The translations under genes were made by a program, and so were the position numbers. The notes beneath the pieces are model-generated. The model was not told the DNA's origin. It saw nothing but the letters and a program-made list of their open reading frames with translations, and made no database searches. A stretch of 64,000 nucleotides of DNA from assembly GCA_030063045.1 (NCBI GenBank), contig JAQSEB010000055.1:434001-498000 (forward strand), given 5' to 3'. This DNA comes from Pratylenchus scribneri. Taxonomy: Eukaryota; Nematoda; Chromadorea; Rhabditida; Pratylenchidae. This document shows positions 1 to 19,900 of this stretch, piece after piece (position 1 is the first letter of the stretch; the number at the start of each line of letters is the position of its first letter).

Positions 1-475
1 TAACTTTGGCGTTTTGTTTTTTTTTTTTTTAATTTTAGATTCTTTTTCCAAAAAATTAGATGAAGATTGAAGAAATAAAGAAAAATAAATTTATAGACAA
101 GAAGTATAAAGAAAAAAAATATTTTTATGATAGAAATAAACATTTTGAAAATTTATAGTGATAAAATAAATGAGAAAATTTTTAATTATTAATCGAATAG
201 TAGTAGAGAAATATTAAAAAATCATATGAATTTATGCGATATGTTGTGAATAATTGTAAAATGCTATGAAATTATGATGCAAAATGAGAAAGCATAAAGT
301 ATAAAGAAATAAAAGAAATAGAGAAAAATATTTCAGTAAATTAAATGAGAAAATGGGAGAAATTGATGTAATGTAAAAATGAATGATTGAGATTATGAAA
401 ATAAAATGATAGGAAAATTCCGTAAATTGAGTCAATGAATATTTTTCAATATGATAGTTGATAGCAAATGACAAT

Positions 476-516
476 GGGAGCGGCCGGGAGCCGCGCAGCG
501 GCGACCGGGCGCTCCC
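476..516. repeat. GC-rich imperfect hairpin, loop GCA
   Basis: Two 19-base arms (GGGAGCGGCCGGGAGCCGC and GCGGCGACCGGGCGCTCCC) flank a GCA loop, with 16 of 19 positions paired. It stands out from the very AT-rich surroundings. An identical copy lies at 2786-2826. Confidence 0.8.
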
Positions 517-689
517 TTAAGCATTTAAAATAGTCGAAAAATAATCAAATTATTATTTATTAATTAAAAGAAAAATAATGAATGAGTTGAAAATAGATAA
601 AAAAAATGAATAAAAGGAGAAAAACATGATGGGATGACCAATGAATTAAGAAGATGAATAGGAGGATGAGAAGAGTAATAAATAAGAAG

Positions 690-1775
690 ATGAGAAGAGA
701 TGTTGGGAGGATCAAAAGGGATGAATATGAAGATGAGAAGAGATGTTGGGAGGATCAAAAGGATGAATATGAAGATGAGAAGAGATGATTGGGAGGATGA
801 AAAAGGATGAATATGAAGATGAGAAGAGATGATTGGGAGGATGAAAAGGGATGAATATGAAGATGAGAAGAGATGATTGGGAGGATGAAAAGGGATGAAT
901 ATAAAGATGAGAAGAGATGATTGGGAGGATGAAAAGGGATGAATATAAAGATGAGAAGAGATGATTGGGAGGATGAAAAGGGATGAATATAAAGATGAGA
1001 AGAGATGATTGGGAGGATGAAAAGGGATGAATATAAAGATGAGAAGAGATGATTGGGAGGATGAAAAGGGATGAATATAAAGATGAGAAGAGATGATTGG
1101 GGGGATGAAAATGGATGAATATGAAGATGAGAAGAGATGTTGGGAGGATGAAAAGGGATGAATATGAAGATGAGAAGAGATGATTGGGAGGATGAAAAGG
1201 GATGAATATAAAGATGAGAAGAGATGATTGGGAGGATGAAAAGGGATGAATATAAAGATGAGAAGAGATGATTGGGGGGATGAAAATGGATGAATATGAA
1301 GATGAGAAGAGATGTTGGGAGGATGAAAAGGGATGAATATGAAGATGAGAAGAGATGATTGGGAGGATGAAAAGGGATGAATATAAAGATGAGAAGAGAT
1401 GATTGGGAGGATGAAAAGGGATGAATATAAAGATGAGAAGAGGTGATTGGGAGGATGAAAATGGATGAATATAAAGATGAGAAGAGATGATTGGGAGGAT
1501 GAAAAGGGATGAATATAAAGATGAGAAGAGGTGATTGGGAGGATGAAAATGGATGAATATGAAGATGAGAAGAGATGATTGGGAGGATGAAAAGGGATGA
1601 ATATGAAGATGAGAAGAGATGATTGGGAGGATGAAAAGGGATGAATATGAAGATGAGAAGAGATGATTGGGAGGATGAAAAGGGATGAATATGAAGATGA
1701 GAAGAGATGATTGGGAGGTTCAAAAGGGATGAATATGAAGATGAGAAGAGATGATTGGGAGGATGAAAAAAAAGG
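690..1775. repeat. 44-base minisatellite, about 24 copies
   Basis: The unit reads GATGAGAAGAGATGATTGGG followed by AGGATGAAAAGGGATGAATA and TGAA, 44 bases. Variants swap TATGAA for TATAAA, ATGATT for ATGTT, or GATGAAAA for GATCAAAA. The unit is purine-rich on the plus strand. Three units make 132 bases with no stop on the minus strand, which explains the long 354-residue open frame there; it is not a gene. Confidence 0.9.
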
Positions 1776-2220
1776 GATAAATAGGAAAATGGAATGGGAG
1801 GATTAAAATTAAAAGGCATAAATGAGGGAATGAGTAAAGATGATTTAGATTTTAGAAGATGAAAAGTTATGAAAGGGATGGAGAGAAAAGATTAATTGGA
1901 AGATGAGAAAAGATGTTTGGAAGGATGAATTGGTGGATGATATATATTTATGAGATTATGAAAAGGGATAAATGTTAAAAGGATTGAAATTGAATTAGAT
2001 AATGAAAAAAATGTATAAAAGTGTGGAATGGGATTAATTGTTATCAAGTAAAGGACAAATGGAAAGGATGAGAAATTAATCAAGCTTTTCAATGAAGAAA
2101 TTAACGAGTTTAAATAAAATATTGAACGAATTAAAAGAGTTTAAGATTTGGGTTTTCGAATGCACCATGCATAAAAGATTGTAGGCGTTCTATTTAATTT
2201 ATTTTTAATTAATAGATATT

Positions 2221-2263
2221 AACGAGCGTTGGGATGCCGCGCAGCGGCATCCCAACGCTCGTT
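2221..2263. repeat. GC-rich perfect hairpin, 20-bp arms, loop GCA
   Basis: The arm AACGAGCGTTGGGATGCCGC is followed by GCA and by its exact reverse complement. It closes copy 1 of the duplicated block. Confidence 0.9.
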
Positions 2264-2785
2264 CATCTAATATATTAAATGGAAATGTCCCGGACAAATT
2301 GACATTTGAATATTTTAACTTTGGCGTTTTGTTTTTTTTTTAATTTTAGATTCTTTTTCCAAAAAATTAGATGAAGATTGAAGAAATAAAGAAAAATAAA
2401 TTTATAGACAAGAAGTATAAAGAAAAAAAATATTTTTATGATAGAAATAAACATTTTGAAAATTATATTGATAAAATAAATGAGAAAATTTTTAATTATT
2501 AATCGAATAGTAGTAGAGAAATATTAAAAAATCATATGAATTTATGCGATATGTTGTGAATAATTGTAAAATGCTATGAAATTATGATGCAAAATGAGAA
2601 AGCATAAAGTATAAAGAAATAAAAGAAATAGAGAAAAATATTTCAGTAAATTAAATGAGAAAATGGGAGAAATTGATATAATGTAAAAATGAATGATTAA
2701 GATTATGAAAATAAAATGATAGGAAAATTCTGTAAATTTAGTCAATGAATATTTTTCAATATGATAGTTGATAGCAAATGACAAT

Positions 2786-2826
2786 GGGAGCGGCCGGGAG
2801 CCGCGCAGCGGCGACCGGGCGCTCCC
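2786..2826. repeat. GC-rich imperfect hairpin, copy 2
   Basis: This is identical to the hairpin at 476-516, including its mismatches, so it was duplicated with the block. Confidence 0.8.
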
Positions 2827-2997
2827 TTAAGCATTTAAAATAGTCGAAAAATAATCAAATTATTATTTATTAATTAAAAGAAAAATAATGAATGAGTTGA
2901 AAAAAGATAAAAAAAAAATGAATAAAAGGAGAAAAACATGATGGGATGACCAATGAATTAAGAAGATGAATAGGAGGATGAGAAGAGTAATAAATAA

Positions 2998-3605
2998 GAA
3001 GATGAGAAGAGATGATTGGGAGGTTCAAAAGGGATGAATATGAAGATGAGAAGAGATGATTGGGAGGTTCAAAAGGGATGAATATGAAGATGAGAAGAGA
3101 TGTTGGGAGGATCAAAAGGATGAATATGAAGATGAGAAGAGATGATTGGGAGGATGAAAAAGGATGAATATGAAGATGAGAAGAGATGATTGGGAGGATG
3201 AAAAGGGATGAATATGAAGATGAGAAGAGATGATTGGGAGGATGAAAAGGGATGAATATAAAGATGAGAAGAGATGATTGGGAGGATGAAAAGGGATGAA
3301 TATAAAGATGAGAAGAGATGATTGGGAGGATGAAAAGGGATGAATATAAAGATGAGAAGAGGTGATTGGGAGGATGAAAATGGATGAATATAAAGATGAG
3401 AAGAGATGATTGGGAGGATGAAAAGGGATGAATATAAAGATGAGAAGAGGTGATTGGGAGGATGAAAAGGGATGAATATAAAGATGAGAAGAGATGATTG
3501 GGAGGATGAAAAGGGATGAATATGAAGATGAGAAGAGATGTTGGGAGGATGAAAAGGGATGAATATGAAGATGAGAAGAGATGATTGGGAGGATGAAAAG
3601 GGATA
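2998..3605. repeat. 44-base minisatellite, about 14 copies
   Basis: The unit is the same as in 690-1775 (GATGAGAAGAGATGATTGGG...), again with ATGTT and GGTGATT variants. It lies at the equivalent place in the second duplicated block. Confidence 0.9.
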
Positions 3606-4044
3606 AATAGGAAAATGGAATGGGAGGATTAAAATTAAAAGGCATAAATGAGGGAATGAGTAAAGATGATTTAGATTTTAGAAGATGAAAATTTATGAAA
3701 GGGATGGAGAGAAAAGATTAATTGGAAGGTGAGAAAAGATGATTGGAAGGATGAATTGGTGGATGATATATATTTATGAGATTATGAAAAGGGATAAATG
3801 TTAAAAGGATTGAAATTGAATTAGATAATGAAAAAAATGTATAAAAGTGTGGAATGGGATTAATTGTTCTCAAGTAAAGGACAAATGGAAAGGATGAGAA
3901 ATTAATCAAGCTTTTCAATGAAGAAATTAAGGAGTTTAAATAAAATATTGAACGAATTAAAAGAGTTTAAGATTAGTTTTCGAATGCACCATGCATAAAA
4001 GATTGTAGGCGTTCTATTTAATTTATTTTTAATTAATATATATT

Positions 4045-4087
4045 AACGAGCGTTGGGATGCCGCGCAGCGGCATCCCAACGCTCGTG
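4045..4087. repeat. GC-rich hairpin, copy 2, loop GCA
   Basis: This repeats the 2221-2263 hairpin. The last base is changed (CTCGTG for CTCGTT), leaving 19 paired positions. Confidence 0.85.
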
Positions 4088-4345
4088 AAATTTTAAATGG
4101 CCATAACTTTTTTAGTTTTAGGTTTTATGTGAAACCGATTAAAGATTCGTAATCAGCTCGACGAAATGCATCGATTATATATAATATGGCCCAAAATGTC
4201 AAACTTTGAATTTTCGGAACCGGTTTGTGAACCTATACCGGTTCAACTAATAAAGATAATGAAAAACTAATGCCAAATTCGGATTCTCCATAGTCAAAAA
4301 CCCCAAAAAACAAGTTTTTAAGTAGAAATATAAAGGGGGAACAGC

Positions 4346-4545
4346 TGGCGCTAAAACGTCTACTGGCGCTAAAACGGTGGCGCTAAAACGTTGGCGCTAA
4401 AACGGTGGCGCTAAAACGTCCCGGTCCGATGAAAATAAATATTTGACAAAAAATCCAAGTGGGTGGTAAAAAAAAATAAAATGGGTGGTAAAATAAAAAT
4501 ATTTTAAAGTGGATGGTAAAAAAATGGGTGGTAAAAAGAAATTTA
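4346..4545. repeat. Two short tandem repeats
   Basis: From about 4346 to 4418 the motif GGCGCTAAAACG recurs five times with 4-6 base spacers. From about 4458 the motif GGGTGGTAAAA recurs four times. The rest of 4088-4580 is AT-rich and shows nothing coding. Confidence 0.75.
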
Positions 4546-4579
4546 TGCCAATAGAAAGTGCTCATGCACCCTAAATCTT

Positions 4580-5094
4580 TTTTTGACTTCTAATAAATCA
4601 GAAACCGGTTTTAGGCTAAACAAACTATACCAATTTGTAGATCTCATCGAGACGCGTCTGACATAAACAGTTCTTATTTTTAAATGAAATTGAATGAGTT
4701 AAACCGTTTAAACCATATTCTAGATTTTTTGGTTTTAAACTTTTTAGATTGTTTAAAACCAATTTTTCGATTACTCATTTAATCAAACTATCAAAGAACT
4801 GATAATCCGTTTAAAAAAATTTAGAATAAAACTTAATTTCAAATATGCAACTTCATTTACTCCGCTCTTGTCGTCAGAAAAAAGTCCCTCCACAAATATG
4901 GGCCAACCGAACAACATACATAGTTAAACAAGCAATTTCATTTCATTATCATGCACTTCCTTCAACATCAACAAAACCATTGCCATTGCCAATTCAAATT
5001 GCAAAATGGAAACAACAAAATAATTATGCATTGAACAAATTCAGGTTTTAAGAAAACAACAATCATATTTCAAAATAGAAAATATTGAAATTTG
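4580..5094. other. Non-coding stretch with AACCGGTTT repeat remnant
   Basis: The segment starting near 4585 (TCTAATAAATCAGAAACCGG, then a 'gatctcatcgagacgcgtc' motif) matches the outer arm of the foldback elements at 6229 and 8952, so it is a decayed or half copy. A 68-codon open frame at 4845-5051 has no recognisable features and I do not call it a gene. Confidence 0.55.
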
Positions 5095-5303
5095 GGTACT
5101 TAATTGTTATCTGTCCGCAGATGTGAAAAGAAGGAAGGGTCTCCCCTTAAGGTGATTAGGGTTAGGGTTAGGGATATGTGAAATGATAGCCTATCCCCTA
5201 AGAACCCTAACCCTATACCGGATGACGATGACCCATGAGGATCACCGGTACCTTCCCCCAGTTGACCTAGAAAAAATCTGCGGACAGATAACACTTAAGT
5301 ACC
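5095..5303. mobile_element. MITE of the GGTACTT family, 8-bp target duplication
   Basis: The element starts GGTACTTAATTGTTATCTGT and ends with the near-exact reverse complement (ACAGATAACACTTAAGTACC); the inverted repeats run about 28 bases with two differences. It is flanked by GAAATTTG at 5087-5094 and 5304-5311. Internally it carries TTAGGGTTAGGG and CCCTAACCCTA stretches and a CCCATGAGG-like block shared with other members. An 8-base duplication is typical of the hAT superfamily, so assignment there is an inference. No transposase is present. Confidence 0.8.
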
Positions 5304-6228
5304 GAAATTTGGGTGAGGATTTTTTGCCGAGAGATTTGTTATCTTTTGCCGAGAGATCGGTTTTTTGGTTATAACTTTTTTTGTGCTTGATCCTATAAAC
5401 CTTATGTCCATTCTATAAGCCCATCGAGACCCGTCTATTGATATATAATTTGTCAAGATTAGGCCAAAATTCAAAATATTAAACTGTTTAAACCTATTTT
5501 CGTTTTTATTTTATAATTCTTTAAGTTTCTAACCAAACCGCGAAAAACTATATATTAATCGACGCGCCTCGATGAGCTCTATAAAAGGATATAAGATTTG
5601 AGGGTCTAGGATCAAATATTAATAAGATATTAAACTTTCTGCAAAAGATCCCAATCTCTCGGCAAAAAAATACCTTTCTCATTGAAAATTAACAAAAAAA
5701 TTAAGACGCTTTATAAAAGGGTACAGAAATTTATCCTGGACCGTGGACCCCAAATCATATATCCAATCAATAAATCTCATCAAAAATTATCGTTTGATGA
5801 TTATTTCAGTTGGGTTAAGCTAAAGATAAAGTAGTTTTAAACCAAAAACCATAAAGGTTCAAGCGGTTTAATACCTTTCTTTAATTTTTGGTCTAACCAT
5901 GCCAAATTATTTACTAATCGAAGTGTATTGACAAAAACTATCAATTGGGTATTGGATTTGGAGGTCTATGACAAAATATTAAACCGTTATATTATAAACT
6001 ATTTTCTGCTTTACGCCATTTTCGATACTATTTTCGCAATTTTAAATGTTTTAATACCACTCTTAAAATTACTATTTAGGCTCGATGAATTGCAAAAACT
6101 TTTGATGAACCATCATTGGTCATTGCTACGTTTTGCCACTGTGATCGATAAATTCCAAAATATTCTTCTCGGTAATATTTACAAATATTTAATATGAGTA
6201 AAATTATTTTTTCCGTTAAAAGTAGTTT
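5304..6228. other. Non-coding stretch with AACCGGTTT-type repeats
   Basis: Degenerate copies of the foldback-arm motifs (catcgagacgcgtc, tggtatataatttgtca, ttaaaccgtttaaacc) run through 5360-5640 and 5790-5930. An 89-codon open frame at 5928-6197 is hydrophobic, overlaps these motifs at its start and resembles no family I know. I see no supported gene here. Confidence 0.5.
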
Positions 6229-6509
6229 TTGACTTATAATAATCAGAAACCGGTTTTGCCCATAAAAACCGTATACTATTATGTAGATCTCATCCAGTTA
6301 CATCGATTGGTATATAATTTGTCAAATTTTGGCCCAAAATTAAACAGTTTAAAACCAAAAACTTGAAATATGGTTTAAACGGTTTAATACCATTTAATTT
6401 TGGGCCAAACCATGATAAATTATATATCAATCAACGCGTCTCTATGAGATCTACAAAATGATATAATGTTTTAGGGTCTAATACCTGTTTCTGATTTATT
6501 ATAAGTCAA
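6229..6509. mobile_element. Foldback MITE, AACCGGTTT family
   Basis: Long inverted arms run from TTGACTTATAATAA to TTATTATAAGTCAA and include CAGAAACCGG, GTAGATCTCATC and GGTATATAATTTGTCA on the left, with reverse complements on the right. The centre is TTTAAACGGTTTAA-like. A related copy lies at 8952-9234. It is non-coding and sits just upstream of spg-7. Confidence 0.7.
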
Positions 6510-6594
6510 AAAATAACTATGAAGCAGAAAAATAGTATCCATAATCCTTATCCTTTATCCAATTAATATTAAACCATTATTTGTTAAATTAAAG

Positions 6595-15474
<8,880 letters not shown>

Positions 15475-15512
15475 ATAGATGGACAAAGACAATATTGAAT
15501 TATACTATTAAT

Positions 15513-15518
15513 AATAAA
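15513..15518 (+). promoter_or_regulatory. Likely polyadenylation signal of spg-7
   Basis: AATAAA lies 39 bases after the TGA stop of spg-7, a normal distance for a short nematode 3' UTR. Confidence 0.65.
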
Positions 15519-15815
15519 TATAAAATTCTTTGTTTTTTTTCCAATCAAGATAAACTTTCTTATAAGCAATTTTTCTTTACGATGAAACTCGCTCCACTCA
15601 ACATTCGCTACCATTGATTAAATTTAGCAATTTGAATTTGAATGACATAGTAATAACAGCACAGAATGCCAGATATTTGAGGGGGGGGGGGGGGATTTGG
15701 GTTTTGCTCAAGAATGAAAAAGTAAGGGAAAAGTTAAGGCTCTCCTATATGTGGGTTAGGGGGATAGGATTTCGTGAGATGCTTTTATCCCATCATATCC
15801 GGAACCCATCCTTGA

Positions 15816-16253
15816 ATGACCCTAACCTATGATGACACAACTACCGGATTTGGTTTAAGCTTTATTGCCCTATTTTATTTAGTGTTGTTGCGTGTTTCCT
15901 CATTTTCACTATATTTTACCCAAACTGCTGGTCTCCGCAATTGGCAAGGTTTAAACCAAAAAACCAATGATGTTTTCGAATTTACTATGTGGAAAAACTC
16001 TTTAAAATCGGTTTCTCACATAATAAATGGGCAAAAACATGATTTGTTTGATATTGATATTGTGTTTAGGCGAACAAGAGAAACCTTTAAAATTGTATTG
16101 CTCTGCAGTTTACTCACTCTTCTTGATTTTGCCGGAACAACCAATCATTGCTGTGCTGCAGTTATTGTCTTTGTCTCGTTGATCAAAAAATTTACAGCGG
16201 TTTTTTATAACGTGGACGCAGGGCAGAACATTGTTGGGTCGATTCTCGATTGA
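15816..16253 (+). CDS. Unrecognised 145-codon open frame
   Basis: This ATG-started frame is the longest non-repetitive open frame between spg-7 and swsn-1. It has a hydrophobic N-terminus (FIALFYLVLLRVSSFSLYF) that could be a signal anchor, and a second hydrophobic stretch later (TFKIVLLCSLLTLLDFAG). The start overlaps the end of a repeat-like segment, and I recognise no family. It could equally be a chance frame or part of a decayed element. Confidence 0.22.
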   Translation: MTLTYDDTTTGFGLSFIALFYLVLLRVSSFSLYFTQTAGLRNWQGLNQKTNDVFEFTMWKNSLKSVSHIINGQKHDLFDIDIVFRRTRETFKIVLLCSLLTLLDFAGTTNHCCAAVIVFVSLIKKFTAVFYNVDAGQNIVGSILD

Positions 16254-16983
16254 CAGCAATAACAATAACAAATAAATCCGCAGTTTACCGAAATAGTCGC
16301 TAAAAACATCTCAATCAACGTTGTTTTTGCTGACTTAAAATTTAAGCTTTTAAACTGGTTTGAGAGTTTTCCAATAAGCTTAATCCATAGACATCATAGG
16401 TAATTTTGGGTTTAATTCTTGTAAGCCGAAAGTAGATTTGGATAAGATGTCTTGTGATGGATATACCTTTTTGCTTTTTCGTAAAACAGCCTAACATAAC
16501 ACAAATGCTTTGTTCTATTCTTGATTTTAGAGGAAAACAATAATTTGTTTGTTCCTTATATAAAAATTTGGTTCTAATGCAGTTTGTGCGTCCTGGGGCC
16601 TCTTTATACATACAATGGCGCTTTATATGTCCAATCAAACAATTATGCGTCCAATTAAGGTTTAGGGTAGGGTTTTTAAGACTCGAAGCATTGGTTTAGG
16701 GCTAGAGTAGACAAGGTTAGGACTCAGCATGGTGTTTAGTGCAAATTAGATTAGGTTTTAGGACTAGGGGCATGTGGTCTAGAGCTAAAAGGTAGGTTGG
16801 ATTATTTTAAAAATATTTAGATTAGACCATATAGCGCCAATGGACGCATAAAGGGACTTTGGATGCACAAACTGCACTAGGACCAAAGTTTTTATAACAA
16901 TATAAAACCAAAAATGTATCATTTCATTTATTTTAGATAAACAGAATAATATAATTGGCTTGTTGAATTTATTAAAGCAAACA

Positions 16984-19900
16984 ATGCCACCAAAGTAAAC
17001 TTTACTCTAAAAGATTGAAATAAATATTTGATATTGGAATTTCAGAGGATTTAAGCGCAAGAGAGAGGAAGGCTTGGATGAAGCGGATATGATTTTGGGG
17101 GAAGATGAGGACAGTCGGAGTAGACTGACACCATCCGCAATAATTAAAGGTTTATACTTTATACTGACTTTTGTTAAAATTGTCAATTACCTTCTTTTCT
17201 TATAACTCAAATCACCCAAATTTTTCAAAAAAATGATTTTCTGAGACTTTTGGGTTATGTCCACAATTTGAAAAGAGAAAGGAAGACCCTTAGTTTTACA
17301 GCCAATCTCTTATTAGGGTTATGGCATAGATTAGGGCTAACTTTAGGGCGGACTAGGGTTTATAAGAAGAATTTACGAAAAAAATTTTGATTGCAAATTT
17401 TGTACATAAACTCTAAAGTTCCAACGTTCTCTAAGTTATCTTTGGATGCCAGAACATGAATTTGAATTTATTTAGTGGATACTGGATACTTATCAGTTTA
17501 GGTCCTGCTTTTTCCTCAAGGGCGAGAAAGTGCAGGATCCCATCTTTGGCTCATCATCAGAATTAGGGTTACGGTCATTATGGATTACGGTAGACGATAT
17601 CCTAACCCTGAATGACCCTACATAAACACATAACCCTAACCCCAATCCTGATGACCCAATCCCTTCCCAACAAAAAAGGGACCTAAATTGAATAAGTACA
17701 ATTTAGTGCAAATTTGGCCTTATTGATAAGGAAATAAAAACTTTTCCTATATGTCTGACATAACCCCTGGTAGATGTTGTCATTGGGCTTATCAAGGAGA
17801 TTGGCATAAATTAAACAATTAAGTAAATTCGTATTTAGCATTCCAAATACTTAAAGAAAATCAGAATTAAAATTTACCAAATTTGAATTGGGTTAACCCA
17901 AATCCTAATACTCAAATCTCAAAGCACCCTAAAATCTCAAGGAAAAGTGCTATAAGTTTTTTAGAGTTTTTACCTTAGAAATTTGGTATACTGGGATTTT
18001 AGAGTAAATTCATTTGAACAATAAATTCCATTTAATTCATTCAAGGAAAAGACAAAGATGCCGAAATGAGTTCACTGAAAGGTGGCCATAAAATCAGTGA
18101 TTTGGATGAGGATGGTTTGCCCCAAAATTCGGAGCAACAACAATCGGCGGGCAATGTGATTGAGCAAACCCACTACATTGTGGTCCCATCCTATGCCTCC
18201 TGGTTCGACTACAATGGAATTCATCAAATTGAAAAGCATTCGCATCCCGACTTCTTCAATGGTCGAAACAAGAGCAAAACACCGGAAACGTACACAATAA
18301 ACTTTTATTTAACCGATCTCGTTTGCAAGCCTTACTTAAGGGGCGAACAGTGATAAGTTAAGTTAGTGATAAAAGGCCATATCTAATTTTTTAGACATCC
18401 TAGAGCATTGATTTATGACGGCATGGTCGATTTAGTTGGGAAAATATTAATTTTGAAAACATTTATTTAAATTTAAAAATGTTAAACCGGTTTAAAACGC
18501 AAAATTTTAATTGGCCAAAAATGTGGTTCAAACTGATCAAATAGATTTGAAATGGAAATCTTCTAAACAAAATCGATAATATTGAATCGATTTGTCCATA
18601 GATTAAGGCTGTAAGATCGTTAGATGATGCTGTAACGAGTTCGGTTGGAAAATGAGATCGGTAGCAAACATTAATATGTTTTGTTCACACAGTTACATTG
18701 CATATCGAAATTTTATGATCGACACATATCGCCTAAACCCCTTTGAATATGTTTCGGCAACGGCATGCCGCCGAAACCTTAGTGGCGATATTTGTTCCAT
18801 TGTTAGGTTCGTTCATATATTTTTTTTGTTAAAACTGGAAGCTGGACCTATAAAAACCATGGCCAATCTTATTAGGGTCTATGACTATAAATTGCTTGAT
18901 GAATTTAAAGGTCCTCTCCTTTATTACTGGTGAAGCAGAATATTTCAAGTACAGTAGTTTCAGTACCGGGGCCTTTCTTTTGGCCATAGCTCAACAAGCC
19001 TATTCTATAGCCAATCAAAATCGGTACTTATATCGTTGGTATCCCCTTTTTTTGCTGACTGAGAAGGGTAAAAGTGAAGTGTCCCCCTATGGGTTCTAGA
19101 GAACCCAGGACTAGGATCATTCGGGATTATGGGAGATGTATCTTGTATCCTAATCCCTGAATTACCCCCTAACCCAACTCCTGATGACCCATAAGGGGAC
19201 GCTTCACTTTTTCCTTATCGGCAAAAAAGGGGATACCAATGATATAAGTAACTCTAGCTCTTCTTCTACAAAATGTCGTAACTAATTTTTTGAAAACTTA
19301 AAACACCTAAATAAAAAGGTATTTTTCATCAAAAGTCCGACTATATTAAATTCAAAAGCATGGAATTTATTTTAAAAGTTCGAAATCATAAAATCTAAAA
19401 AGTCTATTTGTAAAAGATACTGGGCTTTTGCAATTCCCTGAATGCTTTATTTATTGTTGAATTAAAGCCAAAAGAATGATGCTGGTACAGAAATGTCGAT
19501 ATTTAAATGTCCTCGACCGCCTCACTGGTTTTCAAAAAAGCAATTAATACCATTTAAATATAAATTCCTTCTCAATAGCCAAAAAAATAATAGTTGGGGT
19601 TTGGGTAGAACGTTCATCTATAGCATAAAAGTTTTTTTTAACTTCCAGAATTCACGAATTTTTACAAAAATGGGGTCTGATCAACTACCAAGTGGAATCG
19701 GAAAGTCGTCCCGCACCACTGTCCGTCCCACCGACTTCACATTTTATGATTTTGGCCGACACTCCATTCGGCCTCCAACCATTCAATCCAACCGCCCAAA
19801 TTAATGGCGGAGGGGAAAAGCCCAGTCAACGAGTTCAACCGCAACCATTTGTTGCAACAGCTGCAGCAGCAGAAAAAGATATAGCACCAACAGCAATTGG

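Larger units (their letters stand above)
1..2263. repeat. Duplicated non-coding block, copy 1
   Basis: This block begins at the window edge with TAACTTTGGCG and ends with a perfect GC-rich hairpin at 2221-2263. The same order of segments recurs from 2316: an AT-rich leader, a GC hairpin (476-516), a 44-base minisatellite, a second AT-rich segment, and the closing hairpin. The copies differ mainly in minisatellite length and by scattered substitutions. No coding signal is seen. The minus-strand open frames, rich in Ser, Phe, Ile and Pro, are satellite translations. Confidence 0.85.
2316..4087. repeat. Duplicated non-coding block, copy 2
   Basis: This is a direct repeat of 1-2263 with the same segment order and both GC hairpins. 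It is shorter because its 44-base array has about 14 rather than 24 units. A 52-base spacer (2264-2315) separates the copies. Confidence 0.85.
15475..16983. other. Intergenic region between spg-7 and swsn-1
   Basis: This holds the spg-7 3' end, a run of twelve G at about 15682-15693, a decayed MITE-like stretch with CCTAACCCT tracts (15720-15835), and low-complexity intergenic DNA. A 98-codon minus-strand frame at 16342-16638 overlaps TTTAGGGTAGGG repeat-like sequence and is not supported. Confidence 0.55.

Noticed and set aside
755..1819. 354-residue Ser/Phe/Pro-rich open frame, minus strand
   Set aside because: It is the 44-base minisatellite read in a stop-free direction, with no leader or protein-like composition.
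5157..5175. TTAGGG repeats suggesting a telomere
   Set aside because: There are only three units, inside a MITE with target duplications; similar CCCTAA tracts occur in other elements of the window.
5928..6197. 89-codon hydrophobic open frame upstream of spg-7
   Set aside because: It overlaps degenerate foldback motifs and does not join in phase or character to the paraplegin N-terminus.
16342..16638. 98-codon minus-strand open frame
   Set aside because: It overlaps repeat-like TTTAGGGTAGGG sequence, has no recognisable motifs and no splice context.
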